A stretch of DNA of 56,451 bases from Chitinophagaceae bacterium (GCA_025449935.1 JANWIJ010000025.1:1-56451); one strand, 5' to 3'. Positions 35,634 through 45,215 are shown, counted from the first letter of the stretch. Notes: generated by a model from the letters alone, not told the origin. Program-made: numbers and translations.

Positions 35634-37196
35634 ATGAATTCCACTTTTAATTACGGGAAAGATATTCTCACGGTTGGAACCGCGCTGGCAATCGCGTCGG
35701 GGAAATGCAAGGGCCTGATGAATGAGGAAGTAAAAAAGAAAGTGCAGGCCAGCCACCGGTTGGTGCAACAAATCGTTGAGGAAGGAAAAACCGTGTATGG
35801 CATCAATACCGGGTTTGGTATCCTGGCCAATACTGCCATCTCCCGGGAAGATACCGCAACGCTTCAATTCAAGATTTTGCAGAGCCACAGTGTTGGTATT
35901 GGCGACCCGGTAACAATCGAAATAGCGAAGCTGATGCTGGTCACCAAACTGCATGCGCTGGCGCAGGGATACAGCGGCGTACAATTAGCTACCCTGGAAA
36001 GAATCAACTGGCATATAGAAAATGATGTGCTCCCCGTGGTGCCGGAAAAGGGTAGTGTTGGCGCCAGCGGAGACCTGGCACCCCTCGCTCATTTATTTCT
36101 TCCGCTGATCGGGTTGGGCGAAGTATTTTATAAGGGCAAAAGACACAAGTCCCGGGATATATTGAATAAATTCTCGCTCTCACCTATCCAGCTCGGACCC
36201 AAAGAAGGGCTGGCACTCATCAATGGCACCCAATTCATTTTATCCTTTGCGGTGAAAGCGGTGCAGCGTATGCACAACTGCCTGGAAGCTGCGGATATCA
36301 TCGGGGCCATGAGCCTCGAAGCATTGACCGGCACCAAAGCCCCTTTTGATGAGCGCCTGCATGAGCTGCGTCCTTTCCGGGGAAATAAACTTGTGGCGCA
36401 GCGCCTACGTTTGTTATTAAAAGATTCTGCCATCATGCAAAGTCATGTGGATTGTGGTCGCGTACAGGATCCCTATTCACTGCGGTGCATGCCGCAGGTG
36501 CATGGTGCTTCGCGGAATGCCTGGCTGCATTTAAAAGAACTAACAGAGATCGAGTTAAATGCTGTTACGGATAATCCAATTCTATTCGGCGCTGGTGATA
36601 CGATCAGCGGTGGAAATTTTCATGGCCAGCCACTGGCATTGCCACTCGACTATTGTTGTTTCGCGGCAGCGGAGATCGGTAATATATCAGACCGCCGTTG
36701 CTATTTGTTACTGGAAGGCAAATGGGGTCTTCCAATGTTATTGATGAAAGATGTTGGATTGAACAGTGGTTTCATGATCCCGCAATACACAACCGCTGCG
36801 CTGGTAACAGAAAATAAGACCTTGTGTTTTCCCGCCAGTGCCGACAGCATTCCCACTTCACTCGGGCAGGAAGATCATGTTTCCATGGGCAGCATCAGCG
36901 GGCGTAAACTCACCCGGGTGCTTGATAATCTTGAATATATCATGGCCATCGAATTATTATCAGCCTGCCAGGCCATCGAGTTCCGCCGGCCCCTGAAAAG
37001 CAGTGAATTGCTGGAGTTTGCACACGACTATGTACGTGATTTTGTGAGCTTTGCAGAAGAAGACCGGATATTTGCTGAAGACATCAATAAAGTGGCTGGA
37101 ATCATCAAAGATTTTTCCTTCGTGGAGAAAGTGAATGCCTTTGCTTCCCAAAAAGCGATGGCCCTTAACAAGGGATATGATGTTTTCTCTGCCTGA
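35634..37196 (+). CDS. hutH: Histidine ammonia-lyase
   Basis: This enzyme deaminates L-histidine to trans-urocanate. From ATG 35634 it has 520 residues. The self-forming MIO cofactor triad Ala-Ser-Gly is at about residues 143-145 in GSVGASGDLAPLAHL. Family blocks VYGINTGFG, NGTQFILSF, QDPYSLRCMPQVHG and QEDHVSMGS are present. A TTG three codons upstream is in frame, but ATG is preferred. A consensus promoter precedes it. It is followed at once by an 18-bp tandem repeat. hutU lies 1.3 kb farther on, with deoD inserted between on the other strand; hutI and a formiminoglutamate enzyme are not in the window. Confidence 0.96.
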   Translation: MNSTFNYGKDILTVGTALAIASGKCKGLMNEEVKKKVQASHRLVQQIVEEGKTVYGINTGFGILANTAISREDTATLQFKILQSHSVGIGDPVTIEIAKLMLVTKLHALAQGYSGVQLATLERINWHIENDVLPVVPEKGSVGASGDLAPLAHLFLPLIGLGEVFYKGKRHKSRDILNKFSLSPIQLGPKEGLALINGTQFILSFAVKAVQRMHNCLEAADIIGAMSLEALTGTKAPFDERLHELRPFRGNKLVAQRLRLLLKDSAIMQSHVDCGRVQDPYSLRCMPQVHGASRNAWLHLKELTEIELNAVTDNPILFGAGDTISGGNFHGQPLALPLDYCCFAAAEIGNISDRRCYLLLEGKWGLPMLLMKDVGLNSGFMIPQYTTAALVTENKTLCFPASADSIPTSLGQEDHVSMGSISGRKLTRVLDNLEYIMAIELLSACQAIEFRRPLKSSELLEFAHDYVRDFVSFAEEDRIFAEDINKVAGIIKDFSFVEKVNAFASQKAMALNKGYDVFSA

Positions 37197-37197
37197 T

Positions 37198-37269
37198 CTT
37201 TTTTGTCATGGCGATTTGTTTTGTATTGCTTACCTTTTTTGTCATGCCGAATTTTTTTGTCATGCCGAC
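37198..37269 (+). repeat. Four-unit 18-bp tandem repeat after hutH
   Basis: Units at 37198, 37216, 37234 and 37252 follow the pattern YTTTTTTGTCATGSCGAN; the second is strongly diverged. It starts two bases after the hutH stop. The last unit runs into a motif (GAAGGAGGCAT, then hairpin GGAAGC-CCG-GCTTCC) resembling dispersed intergenic repeats of Bacteroidota. The frame through it shows a six-residue repeat but is not a gene. Confidence 0.8.
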
Positions 37270-37339
37270 GAAGGAGGCATCTGGGAAGCCCGGCTTCCGA
37301 CAAGTAGGTATCCCCCAATCATAAACATTAAACTGAAGG

Positions 37340-38047
37340 CTACACATTCAGCGCGGCTTCCAGAGCCAGCTCCATCATCGGCAGCAAGGATTTCTCCCTT
37401 TCTCCCGGCGACATTTTTTGGTGGGTGGGAATAATATCTGATACGGTCAGCAGGGTGGCCGCTGATTTTTGCAGGTGCTTGGCATTTGCAAACAGTGCAT
37501 AGGCTTCCATCTCTACCGCCACGCATTTATTGGTTTCCGCGATCTCGGGAATCCCTTTTGAAGCCCGGTAAAAAATATCACTCGAATGAATAACGGCCGT
37601 CTGCACAGTGAGGTTCATGGTCCTGGCTGTATCATTGATGGCTGCATAGGCTTTCCCTTCATGATAGAGGTGGGCAACATCATAACCAAATGCATATTTC
37701 GCATAGGTGGATTCACTGAAAGCCCGGTCCACGTTCAGCAGGTCATAGAGTTTCAGTTCCGTGGTATAAGCGCCGCAGGTCCCGATCCGGATGATGCAGT
37801 CCACGTTGTATTCATTGTACAGCTCGTAGGAATAGATACCGATCGAAGGACAGCCCATGCCGCTGGCGCCCACGGTAAGGGGTTTGCTCTTATAGCTGCC
37901 GGTAAAATAAAATGCATTCCGGGTGTTGCTTACCAGCTTTACGTTCTGCAGGAAATGATCGGCAACATATTTAGCCCGCAGCGGGTCGCCGGCAAGTAAA
38001 ACCACCGGGGCGATCTCACCGGGTTGGGCGCTGATATGTAGACTCAT
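37340..38047 (-). CDS. deoD: Purine-nucleoside phosphorylase, DeoD type
   Basis: The 235-residue hexameric-type enzyme splits purine nucleosides with phosphate into base and (deoxy)ribose-1-phosphate. Family motifs are LLAGDPLRAKYVADHFL, GASGMGCPSIGIYSYELY, IRIGTCGAYT, AVEMEAYALFANA and TVSDIIPTHQKMSPGERE. It lies opposite to and between hutH and hutU, with no functional link to histidine degradation. It is flanked by the 18-bp tandem array on one side and a large hairpin repeat on the other. Confidence 0.96.
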   Translation of the reverse strand: MSLHISAQPGEIAPVVLLAGDPLRAKYVADHFLQNVKLVSNTRNAFYFTGSYKSKPLTVGASGMGCPSIGIYSYELYNEYNVDCIIRIGTCGAYTTELKLYDLLNVDRAFSESTYAKYAFGYDVAHLYHEGKAYAAINDTARTMNLTVQTAVIHSSDIFYRASKGIPEIAETNKCVAVEMEAYALFANAKHLQKSAATLLTVSDIIPTHQKMSPGEREKSLLPMMELALEAALNV

Positions 38048-38524
38048 TAGTTTTGTTTGTCTCCCAATATATTTAATTTATCAGAGATTAACGACTTTTG
38101 TGGTATAGTGTTCTTTTGCCTTGATGCAAGAGTCATCAATATTTTTTACCTCCTTTCTTTTGCTTCTCCAAAAGAAAGGAGCAAAGAAAAGGAGCCCGAA
38201 AACGATGCGCCGGCACACAAGTCCACGCCACCCCGCCGTTTTCGGACGCCCGGCTGCTATAGGAAATGTATGACGGCCTCAGAAAAAATGCCGCCCGGAA
38301 GTTGAATGAGCGATGCGTTAAGCGAAGAAAGCTGTCTGAGCCCCGGCGAAAGCCGGGAGCGAGTTCTTTCTTCGCAGCAAAGCGAATGAAACTTCAGGCA
38401 TTTTTTCTTCAGCCTTGAATTTTTTGCTTCTTTTTGTTTCAAGACAAAAAGAAGGATAAGAAATGAACAAAAAGAAGGCTAAGAATGAAATGACAAAAAA
38501 CTTAAACCGGATAAAAAATATAAA
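38048..38524. other. 477-base intergenic region, mostly repeat element
   Basis: This is the divergent gap between deoD and hutU. I find no credible gene in it. Most of it (38151-38454) is a series of perfect hairpins, listed separately. The remaining AT-rich 70 bases before hutU contain further AAAAAGAAGG-like runs and presumably the hutU promoter, which I cannot place. Confidence 0.7.
38151..38454. repeat. Highly structured 304-nt element of consecutive hairpins
   Basis: Hairpin 1: 38151-38162 pairs with 38169-38180 (12 bp). Hairpin 2: 38196-38204 with 38237-38245 (9 bp). Hairpin 3 is nested: 38281-38292 with 38397-38408 (12 bp), 38298-38303 with 38390-38395 (6 bp), 38322-38331 with 38366-38375 (10 bp), and CCCGGC-GAAA-GCCGGG at 38342-38357. 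Hairpin 4: 38427-38437 with 38444-38454 (11 bp). All stems are perfect. It looks like a dispersed Bacteroidota intergenic repeat of MITE/REP type. A structured RNA is the alternative. Confidence 0.75.
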
Positions 38525-40303
38525 ATGTCAACCATAAAAAAAACAACATACGACCCGGTAAAATATAAAACCCCCACGGGCAGTGAACTATCCTGTAAAG
38601 GATGGATACAGGAAGCCGCTCTAAGGATGTTACTCAATAACCTTGATCCCGAAGTGGCCGAGCGTCCCGATGACCTGATCGTATACGGTGGCCGCGGAAA
38701 AGCCGCCCGCAACTTCGAAGCGCTCGACAACATTATCGCAGCCTTAAAGATCCTGGAAAATGATGAATCATTGCTGGTACAATCCGGTAAGCCGGTGGGC
38801 ATTTTAAAAACACATAAGGATGCACCCCGGGTATTGATCAGCAACAGCCAGCTGGTACCCAACTGGGCGAACTGGAAACATTTTGACGAACTCGAAAAAA
38901 AGGGCCTGATGATGTACGGCCAGATGACCGCCGGCAGCTGGATCTATATCGGCAGTCAGGGTATTGTGCAGGGAACCTATGAAACCTACGCGGCCGTGGC
39001 GGATAAACATTTTTCCAAAAAGCCACTGATCCGCAAACATGATAATAATGGCATGGCAGTTCCTGACACCGCCGCGTATGATGGTACCTTAAAGGGTACA
39101 CTGAACGTAACCGCCGGTCTTGGTGGTATGGGTGGCGCACAGCCCCTGGCCATTACCATGAATGAAGGGGTTGCTCTTATTGCCGAGGTGGAAGAATGGA
39201 GGATCGATAAGCGGATCGAAACAAAATACCTCGATGAAAAATACACGAAGATTGATGATGCGATCAACGCGGCAGTGAAATATAAGGCAGCCGGCCAGGC
39301 CAAAAGCATCGGGGTGCTTTGTAATGCCGTCGCATTGCTGGAAAGACTGATCCAACGGAATGTGATCCCGGAAACTGTGACCGACCAGACTTCGGCACAC
39401 GACCCGCTCTATGGCTATATTCCCAATACGCTCAGTAACGAACAGGCCAATGCGCTGCGAAGCGCTAACCCGGAAGAATACCTTGAACGCAGTTATGAAA
39501 GCATGTATTATCATGTATCCCTGATGACCGATTTACAGGAATTGGGTTCAATCGTTTTTGACTATGGGAATAATATCCGCGCCCGCGCCCGCGAACATGA
39601 AATAAGAATGAACCCGGACTCCCCACTTACCACTAACCAAACCCCATTCTCCTTCCCCGGTTTTGTACCTGCTTATATTCGTCCATTATTCTGCGAAGGC
39701 AAGGGCCCATTTCGCTGGGCGGCACTGAGCGGCGACCCCAGTGATATCGCTGTTACTGATGAAGTGATCATGAATATGTTCCCCGAAAACAAAGGCATGA
39801 TCCGCTGGATGAAAATGGCCAAAGAAAAAATTGCCTTCCAGGGATTACCGGCCCGTATCTGCTGGCTGGGGCAGGGCGAACGGGAAAAAGCGGGCCTGGC
39901 TTTTAATGAACTCGTGAGAACAGGAAAAGTGAAAGCACCGATCGTTATCGGCCGCGATCATCTCGATACCGGTTCGGTGGCATCCCCCAACCGTGAGACT
40001 GAATCCATGCTGGATGGATCTGATGCCGTGGCTGACTGGCCAATCTTAAATGCGCTGGTGAATACCGCAGGCGGTGCTTCCTGGGTTTCTTTGCATCATG
40101 GGGGTGGAGTGGGAATGGGATATAGTATACATGCGGGTATGGTAATCGTCGCGGATGGGACCGATGACGCGGAAGCAAGATTGAAGCGGGTGTTGAGAAA
40201 TGACCCGGGGATGGGGGTGATAAGGCATGCTGATGCGGGGTATGAAATTGCAAAGGAGACTTTGAAAAGGAATAACCTGGATTTTAGAGACCGATTGAAA
40301 TAA
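38525..40303 (+). CDS. hutU: Urocanate hydratase
   Basis: This is the second enzyme of histidine degradation, adding water to urocanate with NAD+ as prosthetic group. It has 592 residues, somewhat longer than the common 550-560. Recognisable blocks are [89 protein letters not shown] and [19 protein letters not shown]. The ATG at 38525 is the first in frame. The product of HutH feeds this enzyme, although the two genes are no longer adjacent. Confidence 0.96.
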   Translation: MSTIKKTTYDPVKYKTPTGSELSCKGWIQEAALRMLLNNLDPEVAERPDDLIVYGGRGKAARNFEALDNIIAALKILENDESLLVQSGKPVGILKTHKDAPRVLISNSQLVPNWANWKHFDELEKKGLMMYGQMTAGSWIYIGSQGIVQGTYETYAAVADKHFSKKPLIRKHDNNGMAVPDTAAYDGTLKGTLNVTAGLGGMGGAQPLAITMNEGVALIAEVEEWRIDKRIETKYLDEKYTKIDDAINAAVKYKAAGQAKSIGVLCNAVALLERLIQRNVIPETVTDQTSAHDPLYGYIPNTLSNEQANALRSANPEEYLERSYESMYYHVSLMTDLQELGSIVFDYGNNIRARAREHEIRMNPDSPLTTNQTPFSFPGFVPAYIRPLFCEGKGPFRWAALSGDPSDIAVTDEVIMNMFPENKGMIRWMKMAKEKIAFQGLPARICWLGQGEREKAGLAFNELVRTGKVKAPIVIGRDHLDTGSVASPNRETESMLDGSDAVADWPILNALVNTAGGASWVSLHHGGGVGMGYSIHAGMVIVADGTDDAEARLKRVLRNDPGMGVIRHADAGYEIAKETLKRNNLDFRDRLK

Positions 40304-40415
40304 TTCTTAGTATAGTTGAAAGATAACCCTGACGGCATCATTACTTCAATTTATCCACCTTGATAAATGTCCGGAGATTTAATATTAAATGCCTGCAATG
40401 GCAATCGATTTCATG

Positions 40416-40799
40416 TCAACCTAAAAACCCGTTGATCGCTTCGTGGAATTCTTCCAGCGGAAATGGCTTTTCAAAAAACAAATCAGCACCGTTTTCCAAA
40501 GCCACATCACGGGCAGCACCAAGCCCGGAGATCATGATGATCTTAACCGCAGGATATTTTTTCTTGAGATAGATGATAAAATCAACGCCAAATCCATCCG
40601 GGAGCTTATTATCGAGGATGATGACAGCGGGTTGTTGCTGCTGGAGGTATTCGTCAGCAGCCAAAAGATTGTTTACATAATCCAGCTGGATATTTCCATC
40701 CTGGAGAACCATATCCAGCACCAAAGCTATTTCCCCATCGTCTTCAACAACCAGGATCTTTTTTGCTGCCGCTTTTTTTATTTTCACTGGGGTTGTCAT
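40416..40799 (-). CDS. Stand-alone response regulator receiver protein
   Basis: The 127-residue protein is a single CheY-like receiver. It has acidic pocket EDD near residue 20, phosphoacceptor Asp in AVIILDNKLPDG, the conserved Ser (MISGLG) and the Lys in FFEKPFP. There is no output domain and no kinase gene nearby. Such single-domain regulators act by protein contact or as phosphate relays. A basic N-terminal tail (VKIKKAAAKK) is unusual. Confidence 0.92.
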   Translation of the reverse strand: MTTPVKIKKAAAKKILVVEDDGEIALVLDMVLQDGNIQLDYVNNLLAADEYLQQQQPAVIILDNKLPDGFGVDFIIYLKKKYPAVKIIMISGLGAARDVALENGADLFFEKPFPLEEFHEAINGFLG

Positions 40800-41017
40800 A
40801 ATTCTTAGAATTGATGATGATAAAATCCCGGGGTCCTGATTAGGGGTAACCGCGATGCAACTATTGCAAATTTCAAGCCGTTATCGGTGTGCAGCCTCCC
40901 CTGCGAACATCGGGGGAAAGTACAAGAGCAGGCTGACTGTGAAAATACCTCAAACCGCTCATATAATCCTTCCCGAACATTGTGATGGGTTGAATTAGCT
41001 TTAAGAAAACTCCCGCT

Positions 41018-42025
41018 ATGTATCCCCGTTACCTGGCCGCCCTGCTTTTTCTTTTAGTATGCAACATATCAACAGGGCAACCTACGCCCCGGGCCTCGGG
41101 CCAGCTTTTTTATTTAAAGTCCACGCAATCGCTGGTTCTGTTTGATGGTTATGAAAAAGGAACCATGCCTGCAAGTGGTAAAGCAGAAACGTGGGGATGG
41201 AAGAATAACAGCTGGACGAGGATTGACGAAACAGATCAGCCCATGCGTTCGCTGAGCGCTGCTGCTTATATGACAGATATGGATCGTGTATTTGTTTTTG
41301 GAGGGGTGGGTAGCCGTGGTTATGACGATACATTGAATCGGGCTTATACTTTTGATGGAAAGGATTGGAAAGACATCCCGGGTAATTCCCCGGGTACAAG
41401 AGACCATCACGAAATGGTTTATGATGAAAGTAATAAAGCCATTGTTATTTACGGCGGGCAAACGGGGAGCAGGGAATTCGATACCAGGACCTGGATTTAC
41501 AAAAATCAGCAATGGACAGCATTGGAGATACCCGGACCCGGTCCGCGTGTACATCATGCCATGGCATACGATGCAGAAAGAAAAAAAGTCGTTTTGTTCG
41601 GGGGTAGCGGGAATAACCAGGAATATGATGACACCTGGGAATTCGACGGAAATCATTGGGAAAAAATCAACGCACCTGTCAATCCCGGTCGGCGCGGGCA
41701 TCATGCCATGGTCTATGATCCTTCCAGGAAAAAAACATTACTCTATGGCGGCGAGATCGGGATGGCGCTCCAGGCTGATATCTGGGCATGGGACGGAAAG
41801 ACCTGGGAAAAACTATCGGGAAACGGGCCCGCCCGGCTTTTACCGGCCATGACCTTTAATACAGTTAACAATAGGCTCTATATTTTTGGTGGCAACGGGG
41901 GGGATCATGCCATGCTGATCTATTCCGATCTCTGGGAATGGGATGGACAAAACTGGAAACAGCTTGATAACGGAAAAATTTACCAATGGAATAATAGTAT
42001 GGACAGGTATGTTGAAATGAAATAG
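41018..42025 (+). CDS. Secreted kelch-repeat protein
   Basis: The 335-residue protein has a signal peptide (YLAALLFLLVCNISTGQ). About five to six kelch-type blades follow, each with a GG pair and a closing tryptophan, for example AIVIYGGQTGSREFDTRTW, KVVLFGGSGNNQEYDDTWEF, TLLYGGEIGMALQADIWAW and LYIFGGNGGDHAMLIYSDLW. This predicts a secreted beta-propeller. No copper-oxidase residues can be assigned, so binding rather than catalysis is likely. No operon partner is evident. Confidence 0.88.
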   Translation: MYPRYLAALLFLLVCNISTGQPTPRASGQLFYLKSTQSLVLFDGYEKGTMPASGKAETWGWKNNSWTRIDETDQPMRSLSAAAYMTDMDRVFVFGGVGSRGYDDTLNRAYTFDGKDWKDIPGNSPGTRDHHEMVYDESNKAIVIYGGQTGSREFDTRTWIYKNQQWTALEIPGPGPRVHHAMAYDAERKKVVLFGGSGNNQEYDDTWEFDGNHWEKINAPVNPGRRGHHAMVYDPSRKKTLLYGGEIGMALQADIWAWDGKTWEKLSGNGPARLLPAMTFNTVNNRLYIFGGNGGDHAMLIYSDLWEWDGQNWKQLDNGKIYQWNNSMDRYVEMK

Positions 42026-42147
42026 CCCTTGAAGGACATTCATTACAGACCTGCTGCTACAGGATATTGATAATACTTTAACGGTTCTTGTTCCCCGTTT
42101 GAACTAATTTTACCGCCCATGCGCCAACTTTCACACACCGTACCCAT

Positions 42148-42570
42148 ATGTTTTTAAGAACACTTACTGTAGCAGGCCTCGCCACTTTTGAAATATACGC
42201 AGCTATCCCCGCGGGTTTTGCATTTGGACTCTCACCCTGGGCAATCTTTATGGCAAGTCTTATTGGCGGCATTGCAGGAGCAATTGTGGCTGCTTTCTTT
42301 GGCGATAAGATCAGGGCTTTTTTTCATAAAAAGAAACCGCCAAAAGACGAAACAAAAAAGCACCCTGTCATCACCAGGCTATGGAACAAATATGGCATCG
42401 GCGGGCTTGGTATTTTAGGTACGGTCACCGTTGGTGCTCCCATCAGTATTGCCGTAGGAACGGGATTGAACGTGAATATTAAGAAATTACTTGTGTGGTG
42501 TTGCGTGGGGGTGCTCATCCGCTGCGGTATATTCACCACCATCGGCTACTACGGTCTCCAGCTCGTGTAA
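42148..42570 (+). CDS. Small multi-pass membrane protein
   Basis: The 140-residue protein has about four hydrophobic segments. Two flank a basic cytoplasmic loop (KIRAFFHKKKPPKDETKK), and there is a glycine-rich stretch (GIGGLGILGTVTVGAPISIA). The arrangement resembles COG2426/small multidrug export-type proteins or half-size DedA-like proteins. The resemblance is only by pattern. It is followed 34 bases later by a GNAT gene on the same strand. Confidence 0.72.
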   Translation: MFLRTLTVAGLATFEIYAAIPAGFAFGLSPWAIFMASLIGGIAGAIVAAFFGDKIRAFFHKKKPPKDETKKHPVITRLWNKYGIGGLGILGTVTVGAPISIAVGTGLNVNIKKLLVWCCVGVLIRCGIFTTIGYYGLQLV

Positions 42571-42604
42571 ACCGGGAATTTACAAAAGGGATTATTTTTA
42601 CCGG

Positions 42605-43282
42605 GTGAACCAATTAGAAAACCCAGTTTATCACGCCCTGCTCACGGGCGACAGGCATCTTAGTTTTGGAAATGAACGGGTGAAATTTTTTGACGAAGAG
42701 GTTTCTCCCTTTGCTGGTTTTGCGGCAGGTTATGAAAAGGGGTTTCCGGATCTTTATGAACTGCTCCCTACCGGACGAAAAATTTTGTATGCTATTCCTG
42801 CCTCCATTAGCGAACCCGCCGGCTGGCAGATAATCCATGAAATAAAAGGACTGCAATTTGTATATGAAGGGAACAGGGAGATCAAAAAGGAATTTCCCAA
42901 TGTGATTCCTTTAAGCGAAAAGCATGTGGAAGAAATGCTGCAACTGGCCCGGCTCACCAAACCAGGTCCTTTTGGCCTTAGAACAATCGAATTTGGATCC
43001 TATTTTGGAATTTTTGAAAAAGAAAAACTGGTCGCTATGACCGGTCAGCGCCTGCACGCAGAAAACTTTTCCGAGATCAGCGCCGTGTGCACACACCCCG
43101 ATCATTTGGGAAAAGGTTATGCGAATACCTTACTGCAGCACCAGTTACAGATTATACTGCGGCATGGCCAGCAACCATTTTTGCATGTGCGGGCAGACAA
43201 CGACCGGGCCATTGCACTCTATGAATGGCTGGGCTTTGTGGTTTCCCGGCCGATGAATTTCTACTTTTTACTAAGAGGGTAG
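42605..43282 (+). CDS. GNAT family N-acetyltransferase (FR47-like)
   Basis: The frame is open farther upstream, but that part overlaps the end of the preceding membrane protein gene. GTG 42605 (NQLENPVYHALLTGDRHLS) is the best start, giving 225 residues. The C-terminal acetyltransferase fold has the acetyl-CoA loop HPDHLGKGYANTLLQHQ (Q/RxxGxG/A type) and closing HVRADNDRAIALYEWLGF. N-terminal halves like this one occur in FR47-like acetyltransferases. The substrate is unknown. It is convergent with a DinB gene. Confidence 0.85.
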   Translation: MNQLENPVYHALLTGDRHLSFGNERVKFFDEEVSPFAGFAAGYEKGFPDLYELLPTGRKILYAIPASISEPAGWQIIHEIKGLQFVYEGNREIKKEFPNVIPLSEKHVEEMLQLARLTKPGPFGLRTIEFGSYFGIFEKEKLVAMTGQRLHAENFSEISAVCTHPDHLGKGYANTLLQHQLQIILRHGQQPFLHVRADNDRAIALYEWLGFVVSRPMNFYFLLRG

Positions 43283-43315
43283 GTTATACCCAACTAATTT
43301 TCCACGTGTCAAAAA

Positions 43316-43825
43316 TTAGTTCATCATCGCCTGGGATTCTTCATAGGTAGGACCATACATACCCGGCACTTTATTTCCCGATGCACGTAAATGGGCTACC
43401 AGTTCCCCCCGGTGATGGTATAAATGATTAAATAAAAAACCCCGTATTACATTGATCCTGGGCATCGGCGGCATTAGATCCTGCCCACCCATTTGCATGT
43501 GCCAGGTATTCATAAAAGTGGATTCATCGGCATTCTCCAGCACTTTTTTGGCGGCGGCAATATTCTGTTCCAGTTTGGCCGCGATATTGGATGCCTTGCT
43601 GATATCGCCTTTGTCATATTTGTAGCTGCCCATATCAAATATATCCTGGTTAATGGTGGCGCCAAACCAGTTGTAGACTTCAGCAATATGAGAAGCCAGC
43701 TGTCCCACCGACCATAGATGTGGTTGGGGCCTGTAGTCCAGCGCTGAATCAGGAATAGCGTTAATTAACCGGCGGGTGTTATCTGCTTCATGAGCAAATT
43801 CACCGAGGAGTGCTTGTTTCATCAT
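43316..43825 (-). CDS. DinB family protein
   Basis: From ATG 43825 the 169-residue protein is a four-helix DinB/YfiT-like bundle. Candidate metal ligands are in WSVGQLASHIAEVYNWF and FNHLYHHRGELVAHLR (His residues about 48 and 135-139). DinB-like proteins include thiol transferases, but most have no known activity. An in-frame extension to 43927 adds a low-quality N-terminus and is rejected. Confidence 0.87.
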   Translation of the reverse strand: MMKQALLGEFAHEADNTRRLINAIPDSALDYRPQPHLWSVGQLASHIAEVYNWFGATINQDIFDMGSYKYDKGDISKASNIAAKLEQNIAAAKKVLENADESTFMNTWHMQMGGQDLMPPMPRINVIRGFLFNHLYHHRGELVAHLRASGNKVPGMYGPTYEESQAMMN

Positions 43826-43957
43826 GGTGTAAAATTTTAAGGATATAAAAGTAAGGCGTATAATCAGCCCCCGGAGATTAATTTTTGGGGCTGAGGGTGG
43901 CGGGGATTGCTTCGTGTGGTTCCGCACCCTGTCATGGTATTACTGACGGCCTGGATT

Positions 43958-44254
43958 TCAGCTCTCCTCGTAGCGGCTCAGCCTGTTGGAAAGCTGCAGG
44001 ATCTGTTGCTGCATATCATTCATACGCTGCAATAAATAGGTGATGGTTTCGATACCCTCCAGGTTAATATCCATCTCGTAGTAAAGACGCACCAGCTTTT
44101 CCAGTTGGCCCAGCTGGTTTACGGGCAGGAATGTTTTCTCTTCCGTAATAGAAACTTCGATCAGGCCGCTTTCCTTTAAAGACTCAATAAAGGACATCTC
44201 AATATGATGATGCGCACAAAATTCATCGGCCGCTATCATTTCCGCTGTTTGCAT
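43958..44254 (-). CDS. cbpM: Chaperone modulator CbpM
   Basis: The 98-residue protein has a MerR-like N-terminal half (FCAHHHIEMSFIESLKESGL) and a C-terminal helix (LQRMNDMQQQILQLSNRLSR), as in CbpM, the specific inhibitor of the DnaJ homologue CbpA. It follows cbpA by 10 bases on the same strand, the expected arrangement. Binding of CbpA's J-domain is known for the Escherichia coli pair and inferred here. Confidence 0.85.
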   Translation of the reverse strand: MQTAEMIAADEFCAHHHIEMSFIESLKESGLIEVSITEEKTFLPVNQLGQLEKLVRLYYEMDINLEGIETITYLLQRMNDMQQQILQLSNRLSRYEES

Positions 44255-44264
44255 ACAAAAAATT

Positions 44265-45161
44265 TTATTTGAGGTTGCTCAATTGGGTGAACAATGCTTT
44301 CTGCTCTTCAGTCAGGCTGGAAGGTAATTTCACTTCATAGGTAATATAGAGATCACCGGCTTCAGCTTCTTTCTTATAAACCGGCACTCCTTTACCTTTC
44401 AATCTTATTTTAGTACCGGGCTGTGTGCCGGGGTTTACTTTCAGTTTCACTTTACCGGTCAACGTATCAATGGTCGTTTCGCCACCGAGTACAGCGGTAT
44501 AGAGGTCAATTTCCGTATTGGTATAAAGATCATTAGCCAGGCGTTTAAAACGCGGATTGGGTGTGACAATAAAAGTTATGTAGAGATCACCGGGCGGGCC
44601 GCCGTTTACACCGGGCGCACCGTATCCTTTTAATTTTATTGTCTGACCGTTCTCAACACCCGCTGGTATGGTAATCCGGATATTTTTCCCGTTCACGGTC
44701 AGTGTCTGCTTATGCGTTTCGAGTACATCCTGTAAACTGAGTTGTAATTCCGCATGATGATCCTGTCCCCTGAATTTTGTTTGCCTGCTGCGGCTTCCCC
44801 GGTTGCCATTACCCCCAAATAAAGATTCAAAGAAATCGGAGAAGTCACCCTGTTCATAGTCACCGGCAAAAGTTTGCCCGCGCGGTCCGCCGGTTGTATG
44901 ACGACCCTGTTGCCTGGCCTGCTCAAATTGTTCTGCATGTTTCCAGTCCTTACCATACTGGTCGTATTTCTTTCGCTTTTCGGGATCACTTAATACTTCA
45001 TTGGCTTCGTTGACCTGCTGGAATTTTAACTGCGCATCTTTATCATTTGGGTTAAGGTCCGGGTGCAGCTTCCTGGCCAGTTTACGGTAGGCTTTCTTTA
45101 TTTCATCGGCCGATGAATTTTTATCAACGCCTAAGATCCTGTAATAGTCAATAAATTCCAT
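44265..45161 (-). CDS. cbpA: CbpA-type J-domain co-chaperone
   Basis: The 298-residue protein has an N-terminal J-domain with the HPD motif ([18 protein letters not shown]). A glycine-rich linker (about residues 75-125) and two C-terminal substrate-binding beta domains follow ([37 protein letters not shown]). There is no cysteine-rich zinc domain, which separates CbpA from DnaJ. It stimulates DnaK. It is co-transcribed with cbpM and divergent from the flavin-dependent oxidoreductase gene. Confidence 0.94.
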   Translation of the reverse strand: MEFIDYYRILGVDKNSSADEIKKAYRKLARKLHPDLNPNDKDAQLKFQQVNEANEVLSDPEKRKKYDQYGKDWKHAEQFEQARQQGRHTTGGPRGQTFAGDYEQGDFSDFFESLFGGNGNRGSRSRQTKFRGQDHHAELQLSLQDVLETHKQTLTVNGKNIRITIPAGVENGQTIKLKGYGAPGVNGGPPGDLYITFIVTPNPRFKRLANDLYTNTEIDLYTAVLGGETTIDTLTGKVKLKVNPGTQPGTKIRLKGKGVPVYKKEAEAGDLYITYEVKLPSSLTEEQKALFTQLSNLK

Positions 45162-45215
45162 GAATCGTTCTTATTGACAATAAAGGTACTCCTTCTGTTC
45201 ACGCCGGGAGCGGGC

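Noticed and set aside
37135-37434. ORF across the hutH end and the 18-bp repeats
   Set aside because: Its repeated six-residue pattern comes from the tandem DNA repeat. It overlaps hutH and deoD.
38057-38442. Short ORFs on both strands inside the hairpin element
   Set aside because: They have no conserved features and the sequence is explained by hairpin structure.
42491-42604. Upstream part of the GNAT open frame
   Set aside because: It overlaps the coding end of the small membrane protein in another frame and adds no domain sequence; GTG 42605 is preferred.
43292-43321. AT-rich 10-bp inverted repeat between the GNAT and DinB genes
   Set aside because: It pairs well but has no T run on either strand and overlaps the DinB stop, so I do not call it a terminator.
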